Assembly (NCBI RefSeq): GCF_000182925.2
Contig: NC_026502.1
Location: 3,782,001 to 3,846,000, forward strand
Direction of reading: 5' to 3'
From: Neurospora crassa OR74A
Taxonomy: Eukaryota > Ascomycota > Sordariomycetes > Sordariales > Sordariaceae
DNA: 64,000 nucleotides
Shown here: positions 48,368-58,822 of the stretch, piece after piece
How the letters are laid out: each line of letters starts with the position of its first letter
Numbering within the stretch: the stretch's first letter is position 1
The notes under the pieces: model-generated
The model's database searches: none
The model's input: the letters and a program-made list of their open reading frames with translations, nothing else
What the model was told of the DNA's origin: nothing
Made by a program: the position numbers and the translations under genes

Positions 48368-50405
48368 TTAGAGGTACCAAGTGCTTGACACCTCTCGGCG
48401 GCGGTAGACGTATCTAGAGGTACCTTCGACCAGACCAGTTGCACTATCCGTTTCGGTTTCGAACCCCGCGCGGTTACTCTCGATGTCTTGAGATTGCTCC
48501 CGACCAGTTGCACTATCCGTTTCGGTTTCGAACCCCGCGCGACCACTCTCGATGTCTTGAGATTGCTCCTGGTTTGGAGTTGTCCGTGAAAGAAGTGGCA
48601 AGCTCTCCACGTATAGGAGATGTAGGATATGGAGGGCGTATCGCAGGCTCTCCACGTATAGAAGACGTAGGATATGGAGGGCGTATCGCGAGCTCCTGTG
48701 TTTCTCAAGTTCATGACGCAGGAATAAAGCGACCGGGTCAACGACTAGAGCCATGATCTGCTGTTAGCGGCGTTCCAAACAACTAGAGGTAGGTACGGTC
48801 GATAAATGGCTAGGAAAATGGCCTCTAACCTTTGTGTTTCACCTCCCACGCCCAAAAGAACTCGACAAGCATTGGTAGCCATCCCATGACGGCGGCGATT
48901 TGACCGAAACCCCAAACGTTGTCTGGAAAGGAATGACCGGCGAATTGAGTTAAAGACCGTCGTATAGCAGTGATTTCGTTTATGAGAATCCACACTTTAA
49001 CAAGGCCCAAAACGGCAAGGATGAGCCTGTACATTGGCCAAAAATATGACAACCTCTTAATCCACTGTGGTCCCAACTCTTTCTCCCGGTTACCCCAGAG
49101 CAGCCATCTCCGAACCACCAACCCCATGACGATTAACATAGGAGATATGGCGAACATGAGTGAAGTTAAAAGAATGTTATCGCCTATAGACCAACCGGGC
49201 GATTCGACCTCCGGGTAGGGGACGCAAGAGCTTTCTGGGTCCAGAATTCCATGATCGAAGGAATCGAAAGATAACAACAACATAAAGACGAAGGTAGCAA
49301 CAGACGGCGAAATGAACAGCCATAATAACGGCATGTGATATTCCCGACGGCTCTGGGAATAGGAAGACTGGAAGCGGTACGGACTGAGGATATAGATCAC
49401 CTCGATGCACAATACCATTGCATAAGAGGAGACCCGCTCCGTATACGTGTAGCCAGTGCTGTCGTTACCTGACATGGTACCATAAGTATACACATAAGAT
49501 GCAACAATCGTAGCGAAACCAAAATATAGAGACGAGGACCAGAATATTTTCAGTGACGAGTCTAGGGGTTTCCGATAGACAGCAAAGAAGACGGTTTGCT
49601 CTGGTAGCTGCTCCTGCTCTGGTAGCTGCTCCTGCTTGGTTGCTGAGTGTCCTGGGAGCTCTTCAAGTATAGTTATAAGGTCTTGATAACCGTAGATGAA
49701 GAGGAAGATCGTAGCCAAAATGGCCTGTAGGATATAAGTCGAATACATCTGTGGGAACTCACTATTAAATATTTCATCGTCAAATAGTACGTCCGCACAT
49801 CGTCGAGTGTATGGTCTGAAATGTCGATCTCAGTAGGAATAAGAACTTACGCCGATGCCAGTAACGTCCGGATTGCCTACAAACTCTATGTTCTCGCAAA
49901 ACTTTTCCCGGCAAAGAGGTGTTTTGTGCTGGATGTAGAATGAGAAGTCGTTGAATGTACCGGGAGAAATAGCGTCGGTATAGCGGTACCAGTCAATGGC
50001 GTTGCCGTCTGTGAAATTCCTAATTGTCGTGTTGCTACAAAAAAGAATGAACTCTCGAAGCGTTCTCACTTGAAAGCTGTCTTTGCCCTGAGAGCGTTGA
50101 AGGTGAGCAGCGAAGGCGCCAGCTGCAGTACAGTTCCTTTCAGGCTCAAACATAGCCAGCGTGATGTTGCTCAACGGGTTTTGAGGATCCATTTTGAATG
50201 TCGCGCCAGCGGCGATGGTTGGCGATGTGAGAGAAAAGGCTTGGAGCTTGATTGCGGTCGAGGTAGGATTTATAACAGGGTTAAGCAACCAAACCAAGGG
50301 TCCAGATCTGGATACATTCAGGCTGTGAGCCCAGACTCGCAATAGAGCAACATATTGAAGCCACCGCAAAAGCGAATGGCGGCTCTTCTTCATGGAGCCT
50401 GACAT
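48368..50405 (-). CDS. Multipass membrane protein with in-frame tandem repeats
   Basis: Three exons: 50405-49851, 49748-48843 and 48760-48368, 617 residues. The first exon encodes an ectodomain-like part with NxS/T sequons and cysteines (NITLAMFEPERNC, CREKFCENIEF); exon 2 has about six to seven hydrophobic segments (QAILATIFLFIYGY, YFGFATIVASYVYTYG, PLLWLFISPSVATFVFMLLL, IAAVMGWLPMLVEFFWAW). Ending at the in-frame stop at 48825 would give a 492-residue form. With the donor GTGAAA at 48842 and acceptor AACAG the frame enters exon 3, which contains two tandem repeats of 15 residues (RYALHILxLLYVESL) and two of 23 residues (EQSQDIESxRAGFETETDS). Both repeat units are multiples of three. This resembles a large Sordariomycete family of unknown membrane proteins. 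No function assigned. Confidence 0.68.
48433..48570. repeat. Tandem repeat, two 69-bp units
   Basis: Units start at 48433 and 48502 and differ at only a few bases. They encode 23 residues each in the minus-strand exon. Confidence 0.9.
48601..48690. repeat. Tandem repeat, two 45-bp units
   Basis: Units start at 48601 and 48646; they encode 15 residues each in the same exon as the 69-bp repeat. Confidence 0.9.
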
Positions 50406-51518
50406 CGCCAGCGAATCATTACAGCGAAGCCTGAGGGTGGGCAGCAGAGATGTGTGACAGAAGAGTAAGCCGCAGTAACCACCAACTGTGAATGACGTCG
50501 CGCAGCTATTTGACGCCGGTCGAAGTAGAGGTTACACTGCTTCAGAGGTCTCCAGCCGCACAGTGAACCTTCAGTTGATCGACTGATTTAACCATCAGTG
50601 GCTTTCTTTACAGCTTGTTCCAAACAGCCATATTGAAGCTGTTGGGCTGTTCGGGGTGAGGCGCAGTGAGATGTCCGAATTCGAAGGGTCTAGATCCATA
50701 GAGGCGGGAAGATAAACTTCAGTTCTCCAATCATCAGGCGTTTGAACACGGTGCCCACCGAACTAACTGGTCACCACGAGAGAGCCACGATCTGCTTCAG
50801 TCCAACGTGGTGAGTTGCCAGACGTTCTCCGTCTTGCGTTATCGTAATATGATGATGTTGTGAAACCCCGGCGCTCAATATGGGGGCTTGTGGAAGCGTG
50901 TAAGAAGCCAGCAGCAATGGGACTAAATTGAGAATAAGAAGGCGAAGCAATCAAAAGATCCTCTGGATGGTTGCTTACAGGAAGAAAATTCCAGGAAAGG
51001 AATCTGACCCGGCAGTCTAGAATTAATACAGCAAAAGAAAGGTGGTTGGCGACGACCGCCACATAGATCGACGACTGCCACATGGACATTCGCCCACAGT
51101 CCAGGGTCAATGTCGCAAGAAGCAGGGCGCCCAGATGAAGGACAGCACCAGAAGGAAGATGGAGAATGAAGGAAGGCATTCAGAAGATCCACATGTATGC
51201 AGACTGTCAGATAGATGCCTCAGCGACAAGGCTTGATGCGTGCCGATTCCCTTTGGCGTAAGAAGGCCTTGAAGCCCAGCCTTCCCCTGGAGGTTGAGAA
51301 GATCAACAAGGCCATCGAGATCAAAGTAGTTTATCAGCTGAATTGAACTACCGTTCCAAGCCCTGATCACAGCCCTTGTCACAACGATGGCATCGGATGC
51401 GGATGTGGCTTGGTTACGGTACCTCTACTTGTGGAGGCCCCCTGCCTTCAACCCCCCGTCTTCTTCCTCCCTCTTCCCCCACCTTGCTCTTCCTCTCTCT
51501 ATCTTCCCTCACCTATTA
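50406..51518. other. Spacer with repeat copy D and decayed frames
   Basis: Repeat copy D at 50438-50563. On the minus strand short frames of 89-138 codons are hydrophobic in part (VAVVANHLSFAVLILDC) but end early and show no family, so this may be debris of another membrane-protein gene. No intact gene. Confidence 0.45.
50438..50563. repeat. Direct repeat D (partner at 48070-48160)
   Basis: Lies just upstream of the membrane-protein start; its partner lies downstream of that gene, so the pair brackets it. Confidence 0.72.
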
Positions 51519-51800
51519 TCATGGCATCGCCCGCGTACGTTCCTCCCTCGGGCGGACACCACGACATGACGACCAGGTAGAGCTGCACCATGTTGAACAC
51601 GACTGCAAGGTCCAGGCTTTGAACTCCGGGCGGGGAAGGTTCAGCCGAAACCGTCGGTACAGGACGACGTACAGACCTATTCCCATGATCAACTGGAAGA
51701 AGGCCGAAGGCAATACTTGGAGATCGATGATTAGGTTGAAGGCTTCTCCAGCAGGAGGCGCGAGGATCATGAGGGTGGTCAGAGTCCCACCTCGTCAGCT
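51510..51800 (-). pseudogene. Relic of a LAT/MUP1-type amino-acid permease
   Basis: The minus strand encodes GEAFNLIIDLQVLPSAFFQL, then LYRRFRLNLPRPEFKAW, which is the region of the last transmembrane helices of fungal L-type amino-acid (methionine-permease-like) transporters. After EFKAW the match continues in a different frame as VFNMVQLYLVVMSWCPPEGG followed by TYAGDA and then stops matching. Only about 90 residues of a normal 550-residue transporter are present, with at least one frame change, so this is a truncated, non-functional fragment of a host gene. No upstream part of the gene is found in the window. Confidence 0.75.
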
Positions 51801-52122
51801 TGGGCTTGGCAATAACCTGAATTCCAAGAACCAATAACCCAGGTCGCACAAGGCAGCTTGCTTAGTTCGTTGCTGAATGATGAGCTTCAGGGATCCTTGG
51901 GGCTCATTTCAGGGGTACGTAGCTCCAAGCTCCCCCGCAATTCCCCCCACAGTGGGGTGGTATTTGTCACACCATCCACCGACAACCTCGTCGTCATCAA
52001 CAGGGCATCTCCAGCTACCTATTTTCCGGCGAACATCAACTCATTCACGCGACAACAGCTCCAAAGCACATGGACTCTGTTCCCTCAATGCCAGCCTGTA
52101 GCCGATAACAAACCCGACAACG

Positions 52123-53349
52123 ATGCCCCACGACGACGACATGCTCGAACGCTCACAATCCCTCCTCCGCAGCGCCACCTCCCGCCGTCATCTAACCGAC
52201 TTCTTCTCCCGCGCCCTCTCCGCGTTCCAATCCCCCTCCGACTCGGCGCAAAACTTTCAAGTTGTCTGCACAGCCCCTCCAGCAAGTAGCAGTAATGCTT
52301 CATGTTCCGCTGCTGGTGCCCACGAAGCACAAGGGAAACCCCTTCATCCCCAATCTCCAGCACCGATCCCACCGACGAAGCGACCGCACACCCTGATCGT
52401 GCTGGACTCGAGCTTCAATCCGCCTACGCTGGCACATCTGCGTATGGCTACCTCGGCAGTTCGAGATACCATCAAGAAGAAGAGAAGAGGAGAAGATGCA
52501 AAGGACATGAGCGGGTTACGACTCCTTCTCCTCCTAGCAGTCGTCAACGCCGACAAGGCGCCCAAGCCAGCGGCCTTTGACCAGCGACTAGCCATGATGT
52601 GGGCCTTTGCTCACGACGTACAACGGGCTCTAAGAGGAGAAGCGGACAAGAGTCCCGTCGAGGTGTCGCCAGCTTCCGGTCCGGGACCGAAACCGGAGAA
52701 GTCGCACATTCACGACAGTAGTCAATTAAAGGCGGCGGACGAAGAACAACAAAAGCAAGGAGTCCCACAAGTAGATATCAGCGTCGACATCGGTCTAACA
52801 TCGAAACCTTACTTCCACGAAAAGAGCCGGGTGATAGCCGAGTCCGAGTTTTACAAACCACCACAAGAAGAGGGAGAGGAGGATACAATGGAACAAGTCA
52901 TCTTGGTAGGCTTCGACACGTTGATCCGTATCTTTAATCCAAAGTACTACGGCCCTGCCACGCAGGTCACGGCGCACGCGCAAGATCAAAGCCGGAAGGG
53001 GTCACCGATACAGCAGGCGCTCGATCCGATGTTCAAGCGGGCAAAGTTAAGGGTGACGCTGCGGACGGACGATGAGTGGGGAGGTAAGCAGGAACAAGTG
53101 GCGTATCTGGAGAGCTTGTTGAGTGAGGAAGGGCTGGCGAAGATTGGGGGGAGTAAGGAGTGGGCAGAGAGGATTGAGTTAGTGGAGGGGAGGAGGGATG
53201 GGGAGGAGATTGTGAGTAGTACGTATGCGAGGAAGGCGGCGGAGAGGGAGGAGTGGGGGAAGTTGAGGAGGTTGGTGTCGCCTGAGGTTGGGAAGTGGAT
53301 TGAGGGGGAGAAGTTGTATGTTGTTGATGTGAAGCCGGAGGCATGTTGA
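52123..53349 (+). CDS. POF1: POF1/NMNAT-like nucleotidyltransferase
   Basis: Single exon, 408 codons. The nucleotidyltransferase motifs are readable: LDSSFNPPTLAHLRMA near residue 92 (the H-x-G-H site in its NPPTxAH form), ADKAPKPAAFDQRLAMM, LVGFDTLIRIFNPKYYGP near residue 266 and VSSTYARKAA near residue 364 (the ISSTxxR block). Yeast Pof1 is an ATPase linked to membrane quality control and related to nicotinamide mononucleotide adenylyltransferases; other fungi annotate this family as NMNAT-like. A low-complexity insert (about 170-235) separates the first two motif sets. The first 60 residues are Ser/Arg-rich and could target mitochondria, but this is weak. Start at 52123 is the first ATG; 52141 would remove six residues. 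Confidence 0.85.
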   Translation: MPHDDDMLERSQSLLRSATSRRHLTDFFSRALSAFQSPSDSAQNFQVVCTAPPASSSNASCSAAGAHEAQGKPLHPQSPAPIPPTKRPHTLIVLDSSFNPPTLAHLRMATSAVRDTIKKKRRGEDAKDMSGLRLLLLLAVVNADKAPKPAAFDQRLAMMWAFAHDVQRALRGEADKSPVEVSPASGPGPKPEKSHIHDSSQLKAADEEQQKQGVPQVDISVDIGLTSKPYFHEKSRVIAESEFYKPPQEEGEEDTMEQVILVGFDTLIRIFNPKYYGPATQVTAHAQDQSRKGSPIQQALDPMFKRAKLRVTLRTDDEWGGKQEQVAYLESLLSEEGLAKIGGSKEWAERIELVEGRRDGEEIVSSTYARKAAEREEWGKLRRLVSPEVGKWIEGEKLYVVDVKPEAC

Positions 53350-55644
53350 TTAGATGTTGATGGTCTTGAAAGTCATCATGGTAAACATGATGGTAAAGGT
53401 GACCTGAGTGAACCAATAATGTCCCTTCCAAGACCAATCAAGTTTTATGGGTTTTGTGCCGTCTGACGAGAGTCCAACCATTCAGTGATGTTTGCACCGT
53501 CACAGGCCCTCTGTAGGAATACGCTGGTGTTGTGCCAGCAAGGGCTTGTTGCCGCGAGGAAGGATACGGGCAACATATCGGGAGGTCTTCAGGTCGCCTA
53601 AGGACTGCGCCAGGAAAATGTTGATGAACTCACAAAGCGACATGCTCACCAAGGCAAACAGACACAGCAGTTCACTCTCCCACTGCCGCCTTTTCATCCC
53701 AAAACTCCATGTTGTCGAGGAGCAAAACCTGGTGTCGCAAACGGCATCGTGAGAAATTTTGGCGGAGTGGCCTGGCAGAAACCAGGTGGCCCACCTTCTT
53801 TTGCACTTCTGGAACCCGATCCGGCAGATTTTGTAAGGCTGACCCACTAAAAAGTCCCCTAGTGGACCCCCCGATTTGCACATGTGCACAGACCAGAAGA
53901 GAGCTTCTCTGGAAGGGTATAAAACATCCTCCTCCCCGCCCCGGATTTGGTTCCTTTTTCCTTTTTTTTTCTTCATGTCGACAATACTTCAGTGAGTACC
54001 CCCCTACTATTGGGCTCTGCTCTCCTCCAGGGAGATCGATGCTCTCTTGGTAACCAACGTATGACGCTAACCACATTACCCACCAACAGGAGAATCATTT
54101 CTATAGTATTTGTCCTCTTTTGTGTTCCCTAAAGGAGCCACAGATCCCACCCGGGATGATGAACTATATCCTCGTTTCCCAACAGTGAGGTCCTTTTTAT
54201 TTTTTACTCTCGTCTTGCCTGCAAAGGTGGCGATCTGCTTTATAAGTAGATTGTATAGAGAGTGGCGATGATCTGTACCCCGATTTTTTTCTCAAGGTCT
54301 GCCTTCGGGCGCTTGGGCGGGGTGGGTTTCGATGGAAGTCTGACCGGCCTACATCACACTTTTTTCATTGTGCTCTTGGGCTTCCACAGCTTGGGACGCA
54401 AAGAAGATATGGAACGTTTTGCGAACTTGGGGTGTCTGGTGAATGGTCTGGTTGTGTCTGCCAGAACCAAGTTTGCGATGCGACACGTCTGGAGCGGGCT
54501 GCCTTCACTTGAAGGTTCAGACATTTTGCGCTGCCGGCCGGCCGGAAAATCAGATTCGCGATGCCGCTTGCCGCTGCCTTCCCTTTTTTTTCTTGGATTG
54601 ACAAGCGGTACCTACGGATGTGCCTGCTGATAGTCCTCAACGAAGCTCGAGGGTCCACTCTTGACTTCAGCGACAACACAATTATCACGACGACGCTGAC
54701 AATGTCCTATAGGACCTTGACTAAGATTCCTCAAGCTGGGATTTATTCTTATGCCCACGCCGTGTGTTACTTTCCTTTCAATCACCTATTAATTTTACAA
54801 CCGATGGCATCACCTACGCGGATGAAGTTGAAGCTCAGCGGGCCCCTGCCACATTTCTTGAATCAGCCTTCTTGCTGGAGCTCTAGATGCTTGGTCCCAG
54901 GATTTTCCAACCCCAGCGGCACCTGGTTCGTGACACCAAAGCAAAAGTGCTTAAGTCTGGCCTCTGCGTGAATGCTGTGTTAGGGCACAAATTGCGTTCC
55001 CTCGAACTTTGCTTCCACGCTCTTGCCTTTTGGCCGTGCAACCCCCAGACCCCGTGCATTTTGACCTTTGGTTGGTCACGAGCAGGACAGAAGGGAGCCA
55101 TCCCTCGCACCGCGAGAACTTCTTTCTCCTGGCATCCAAACATAATCCTCACTGTTGGCTATTCTCCTACGTTGCCCTCGCATCTTCTCGACATTCCCTA
55201 TGTCTCGCAACATTCATCGCCCCCATGGCCGGGTCTCCTACATCTACAGCGGCAACAGAAATCCAGTTTACGCAATCCGATAACCTCGGTTGGGACCCTC
55301 TACCTTCACCTCGTGTTCTCGTGTTCCAATGGGGCTATGATGGTTAAAGAAACACCATGATCCTCACTGCGACGAGCAACTGAAGAAGCCGTGCAGTTGA
55401 CAATCGACATCAACGTGACAGTGACCCCTTATCAAAATCATACCTCTCGGCGTATAGTTCTCGGCTTACACTCATCGCTTGGCACCATGTAAGCCAAAGA
55501 TCTACAGAAAGAACTAATCCTATCAGAGTATAGCTCCTGGAAGCGAATACTACCGGGTGGCTTTGTGTCAGAAAATATTCCGCGCTAGCATACGTCACCA
55601 AACCCCTCGATCCCCAAGCTGTTTTCTCGATACAGTTTACGATC
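53350..55644. other. Gene-free stretch of about 2.3 kb
   Basis: No frame on either strand passes for a gene. Longest are 158 codons minus (53500-53976) and 157 plus (54887-55360), both without domain or splice context. CTTTTTTTT runs occur (53962, 54584). Could be decayed sequence of unknown origin. Confidence 0.45.
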
Positions 55645-58020
55645 ATGACCTCCGGGCTTTGGCCAAAAGAGGTCAACAAGCTTTGCGCAGATTGCGAACA
55701 CCTCTTTCCTCCCTCCGGGCGATGGCCATGGGACGGGGACACAATCGGCAAATTTGTGGACACCAAAGGAAATGTGCGCGAACCTAGCGTTGAGGAGCTC
55801 GACGCTTCAGCAACTTCTACCGGGTGTCATCTATGCAGAGCTCTCTTGGAATGTATATTGCCTGGATCTCTAAAGTTTAACCGGCAGGACTACCCTGCGT
55901 GGTTTGATCTCAACAAGGAGTTTCGGTACAGCGTTTCGCTTTACGCCGCCCAGCATGATTCAAACCAACACCTTCGGTCTATTTCTTTGAAATTGACGGC
56001 AATGGGGGAGCGTAGGTGGATGGGCATGCAACTACGGGGTTTAATCTTCTATAGAGCACGCCCGGTGTTGTTGTCTGGCAGGAACTGTTCGGAGGAACCA
56101 AATGTCAGGTCACGCCGCTGGGTCTTCAAGGAGGTTGATCCTCCGGGGCATCATGAAGGGATCAGGGACGTTGGACTCATGGAGGTTGACATCGTTCAGC
56201 CAACGTCAGCCACAACTTTTGACCCTCTCGCCTTCGAACAGCTACGGAGATGGGTAGACGAGTGCACTCAAAAGCATGAGCTCTGCAAGACAGCAACATC
56301 CGGCAAGAACTCCATTTTCGGCTTTGAACAGACGGTGCGGCTGGTCGATGTCGGGCTCGATGATAGCTCACCAGTTCGTCTAGTGGAGGGTTTCAGGGTA
56401 GACCAGGTCCGGTATAACACACTCAGTTACCAGTGGACAGCGGACACATCAAAGACCAGTCTAAGGAAGCATAACAGAGCCGCCTACTGCCATGCGATCC
56501 CAACAGAGGCCTGGCCTAAGGTATATAAGGACGTTGTGATCGTTTGTCGGGCCCTTGGTGTTCGTTACGTATGGATTGACTCCCTTTGTATTGTCCAAGA
56601 TGACCTGGAAGATTGGAAAGTCCAGTCATCCATGATGCAGGATGTCTACTCCCACGGCCATCTCAATCTCGCCAATGTGCTAGGAAAGCACGCGGATGGG
56701 CTGGAGGTAAGCCGCTATCCCACGGCTACCTCGCCCTGCATTTTGTCACGCACGCTTGAGGATGGCTCAACAGAACATTGGGGATGTATGGAGGATGGCA
56801 GTTGGCGGGAGCACATTCAGGATGCACCGCTGTACACACGAGGATGGTGCTATCAGGAGCGGTTTCTTTCCGCGCGAACAGTTCAGTTTGGTCAACAGCT
56901 CTACTGGGAGTGTAGAGAGCAATTTGCTTCCGAGTCGGTTCCGTTCGGCAAGGCATTCTACAATATCAAACACCCGGACCTGATCACCACCTTTGCCAAG
57001 GGCAAGAAGAGTGCTGGCGAAACGATGAGTCCCGCAGAGATATGGGAAACGATTGTCAAGATTTACACCACCACCCAGCTCACGCAGCAGTCCGACAAGC
57101 TGGTAGCTCTCAGAGGCGTCTTCAACCGCTTCTGGGAGCGATTCGAAGTCGAAGCCGAAGCCAGAAAGCAAGAGTCAAGCCAACAAGTTCAGCACCAGCA
57201 CAACATTGACTGGTGCATAGCCGGCCTCTGGAAGCGCGACCTCATCCGCCAGCTCCTTTGGCGTCGCCACACCTACCACCTTGATTCCATTCCCAAACCC
57301 GAACGGTGGCCCGAAGAAGAAGAAGATGCCCAACAAAATTCTTTCTATGCTCGCGCGACCGAAGTCCTCAAACTCTACCCCTCCTGGTCCTGGGCCGCTT
57401 GTCCCTCATACCACGGCTTCGGCATTTGCTTCACCACACAACCCACCGACAAGGTCGAAGACATGATTGTCATCGAACACATCAAGCCGCTCAACCACAA
57501 CCCACAAGGTACATACACCGATTACACAGTCTTTGACTCTTCTGTCCTCATCCTCCGCGGCCTTCTCTACAGCGGCATCACAGCCATCGACCTATCCCAC
57601 GTCTTTGCCGAATGGCGCACCAAATCCGAATCTTCGGGAACCGTCAAACACCACGCTCGCCTTATCCGGCGGTCGGCGTGGTGGATCTACTTTGATCGGC
57701 CACTAAACCTACTCACCCCGCTAAGGCCAGAAAGTGTAGGTGTGTTGATGGTCAGGCTGGTGGGCTTGGGTGAAGTGAGGCAAACGAGGTATATGCATGG
57801 GCTTTTGGTGGAAAAGCTGGTGAGGACCGGGATGGGAGAGGACATGATGGACGGGTTGCCGACCTATAGACGGATGGGGTTTTTCTTGCTTAGGAGTAAA
57901 CGGGGGTTAATCCCGGGGGTGGAGTGGCCGGAACGGTTTAGGACGGTGGAAGAGGCGGAGGCTGCGGCGCGGGAGGTGAGGGAGAGGAGGGGGACGTGGC
58001 CGTTGTTGAGGTTGGTGTAG
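55645..58020 (+). CDS. HET-domain protein (heterokaryon incompatibility family), copy 2
   Basis: Single exon, 791 codons. The N-terminus has the paired cysteines KLCADCEHLF (about residue 13) and GCHLCRALLE (about 60). The HET domain starts near residue 257 with YNTLSYQWTAD, has RYVWIDSLCIVQDDLEDW near 308, then MMQDVYSHGHLNLANV and later RGWCYQERFLSARTVQFG. The C-terminal part has LYPSWSWAACPSYHGF, like the PSWSWA block of the first HET gene. Typical members of this class start a cell-death response when activated by a non-self signal. An upstream ATG-less region and no introns make the start at ATG 55645 the simplest. It has about the same length and organisation as 13509-15880 but carries no intron. 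Confidence 0.9.
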   Translation: MTSGLWPKEVNKLCADCEHLFPPSGRWPWDGDTIGKFVDTKGNVREPSVEELDASATSTGCHLCRALLECILPGSLKFNRQDYPAWFDLNKEFRYSVSLYAAQHDSNQHLRSISLKLTAMGERRWMGMQLRGLIFYRARPVLLSGRNCSEEPNVRSRRWVFKEVDPPGHHEGIRDVGLMEVDIVQPTSATTFDPLAFEQLRRWVDECTQKHELCKTATSGKNSIFGFEQTVRLVDVGLDDSSPVRLVEGFRVDQVRYNTLSYQWTADTSKTSLRKHNRAAYCHAIPTEAWPKVYKDVVIVCRALGVRYVWIDSLCIVQDDLEDWKVQSSMMQDVYSHGHLNLANVLGKHADGLEVSRYPTATSPCILSRTLEDGSTEHWGCMEDGSWREHIQDAPLYTRGWCYQERFLSARTVQFGQQLYWECREQFASESVPFGKAFYNIKHPDLITTFAKGKKSAGETMSPAEIWETIVKIYTTTQLTQQSDKLVALRGVFNRFWERFEVEAEARKQESSQQVQHQHNIDWCIAGLWKRDLIRQLLWRRHTYHLDSIPKPERWPEEEEDAQQNSFYARATEVLKLYPSWSWAACPSYHGFGICFTTQPTDKVEDMIVIEHIKPLNHNPQGTYTDYTVFDSSVLILRGLLYSGITAIDLSHVFAEWRTKSESSGTVKHHARLIRRSAWWIYFDRPLNLLTPLRPESVGVLMVRLVGLGEVRQTRYMHGLLVEKLVRTGMGEDMMDGLPTYRRMGFFLLRSKRGLIPGVEWPERFRTVEEAEAAAREVRERRGTWPLLRLV

Positions 58021-58248
58021 GAGATTGTGGGAATGGCTGCCATGCCATGCCATGATCCTGGGGCGCAGACGGTGCAAACAAGTCTCAGCGTCGACATGAA
58101 TCTGACGGAGATGGTGTGTGTGTGTGTGTGTGGTAGCTCTGATTGTACCATGGTGGTCGGTTGGGGTCATGGCTGCGAGTGGACATTCAAATGGGTGCAG
58201 CCAGGTGCCCAGCGTGGAATATAAGTTTTATGTTAGAGCATAACAAGC
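58021..58248. other. Spacer with GT run
   Basis: Contains a GTGTGTGT run at about 58115-58132 between the HET gene and the second 5S gene. Confidence 0.5.
58220..58223 (+). promoter_or_regulatory. 5S rRNA upstream TATA element (copy 2)
   Basis: TATA at -29 to -26 from the 5S start at 58249, same spacing as for copy 1. Confidence 0.7.
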
Positions 58249-58368
58249 ACATACGACCATACCCACTGGAAAACTCGGGATCCCGTCCGCTCTCCCATAG
58301 ATAAGCCAGTGAGGGCCAGACTAGTAGTTGGGTCGGTGACGACCAGCGAATCCCTGGTGTTGTATGTT
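58249..58368 (+). rRNA. 5S ribosomal RNA (copy 2)
   Basis: 120 nt, identical to copy 1 at every base. It is followed by TTTTCTTTTT, a Pol III terminator. It lies on the same strand as copy 1, nearly 49 kb away, with unrelated flanks, so this is a dispersed single gene and not part of an array. Confidence 0.97.
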
Positions 58369-58378
58369 TTTTCTTTTT
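58369..58378 (+). terminator. Pol III T-run terminator of 5S copy 2
   Basis: T-rich tract, TTTCTTTTT, directly behind the 5S gene. Confidence 0.7.
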
Positions 58379-58791
58379 AACTTTCATTTTCCCCCTTTAA
58401 AGGTCTTTTCCGTCTTTTATATCTCTTTTACAGCTCATTACTGTAGTTTCGCCTTCTTCTTTCTTCTTCCCAAATTTGTCGGCGCTTAAAAACGAGTATT
58501 GGTACCACACCGCTTTCTTTTTCCACACTGTTCGAGTGTTCGTAAACACTAACTCAGGGATAGCCACCAAATACAGTTGTTGATACTGCTAGTTAAAACC
58601 ACTTACTCCCAACTCCCCGTCATGATACTAATTCCCACCGTATCAACAATGTTTCCCTCCATCTCTTCTTCCGTTCCTTTCATCCACCTTTCCAAAATTA
58701 GTATATGTCCCTTCATCTTTCCCGGCTCATTGCATTCGGAGCCGTATGACCATTGGAAAAGCGGGCAAGCTGGAAGACGCTGCAGAGGGAG

Positions 58792-58822
<31 letters not shown>

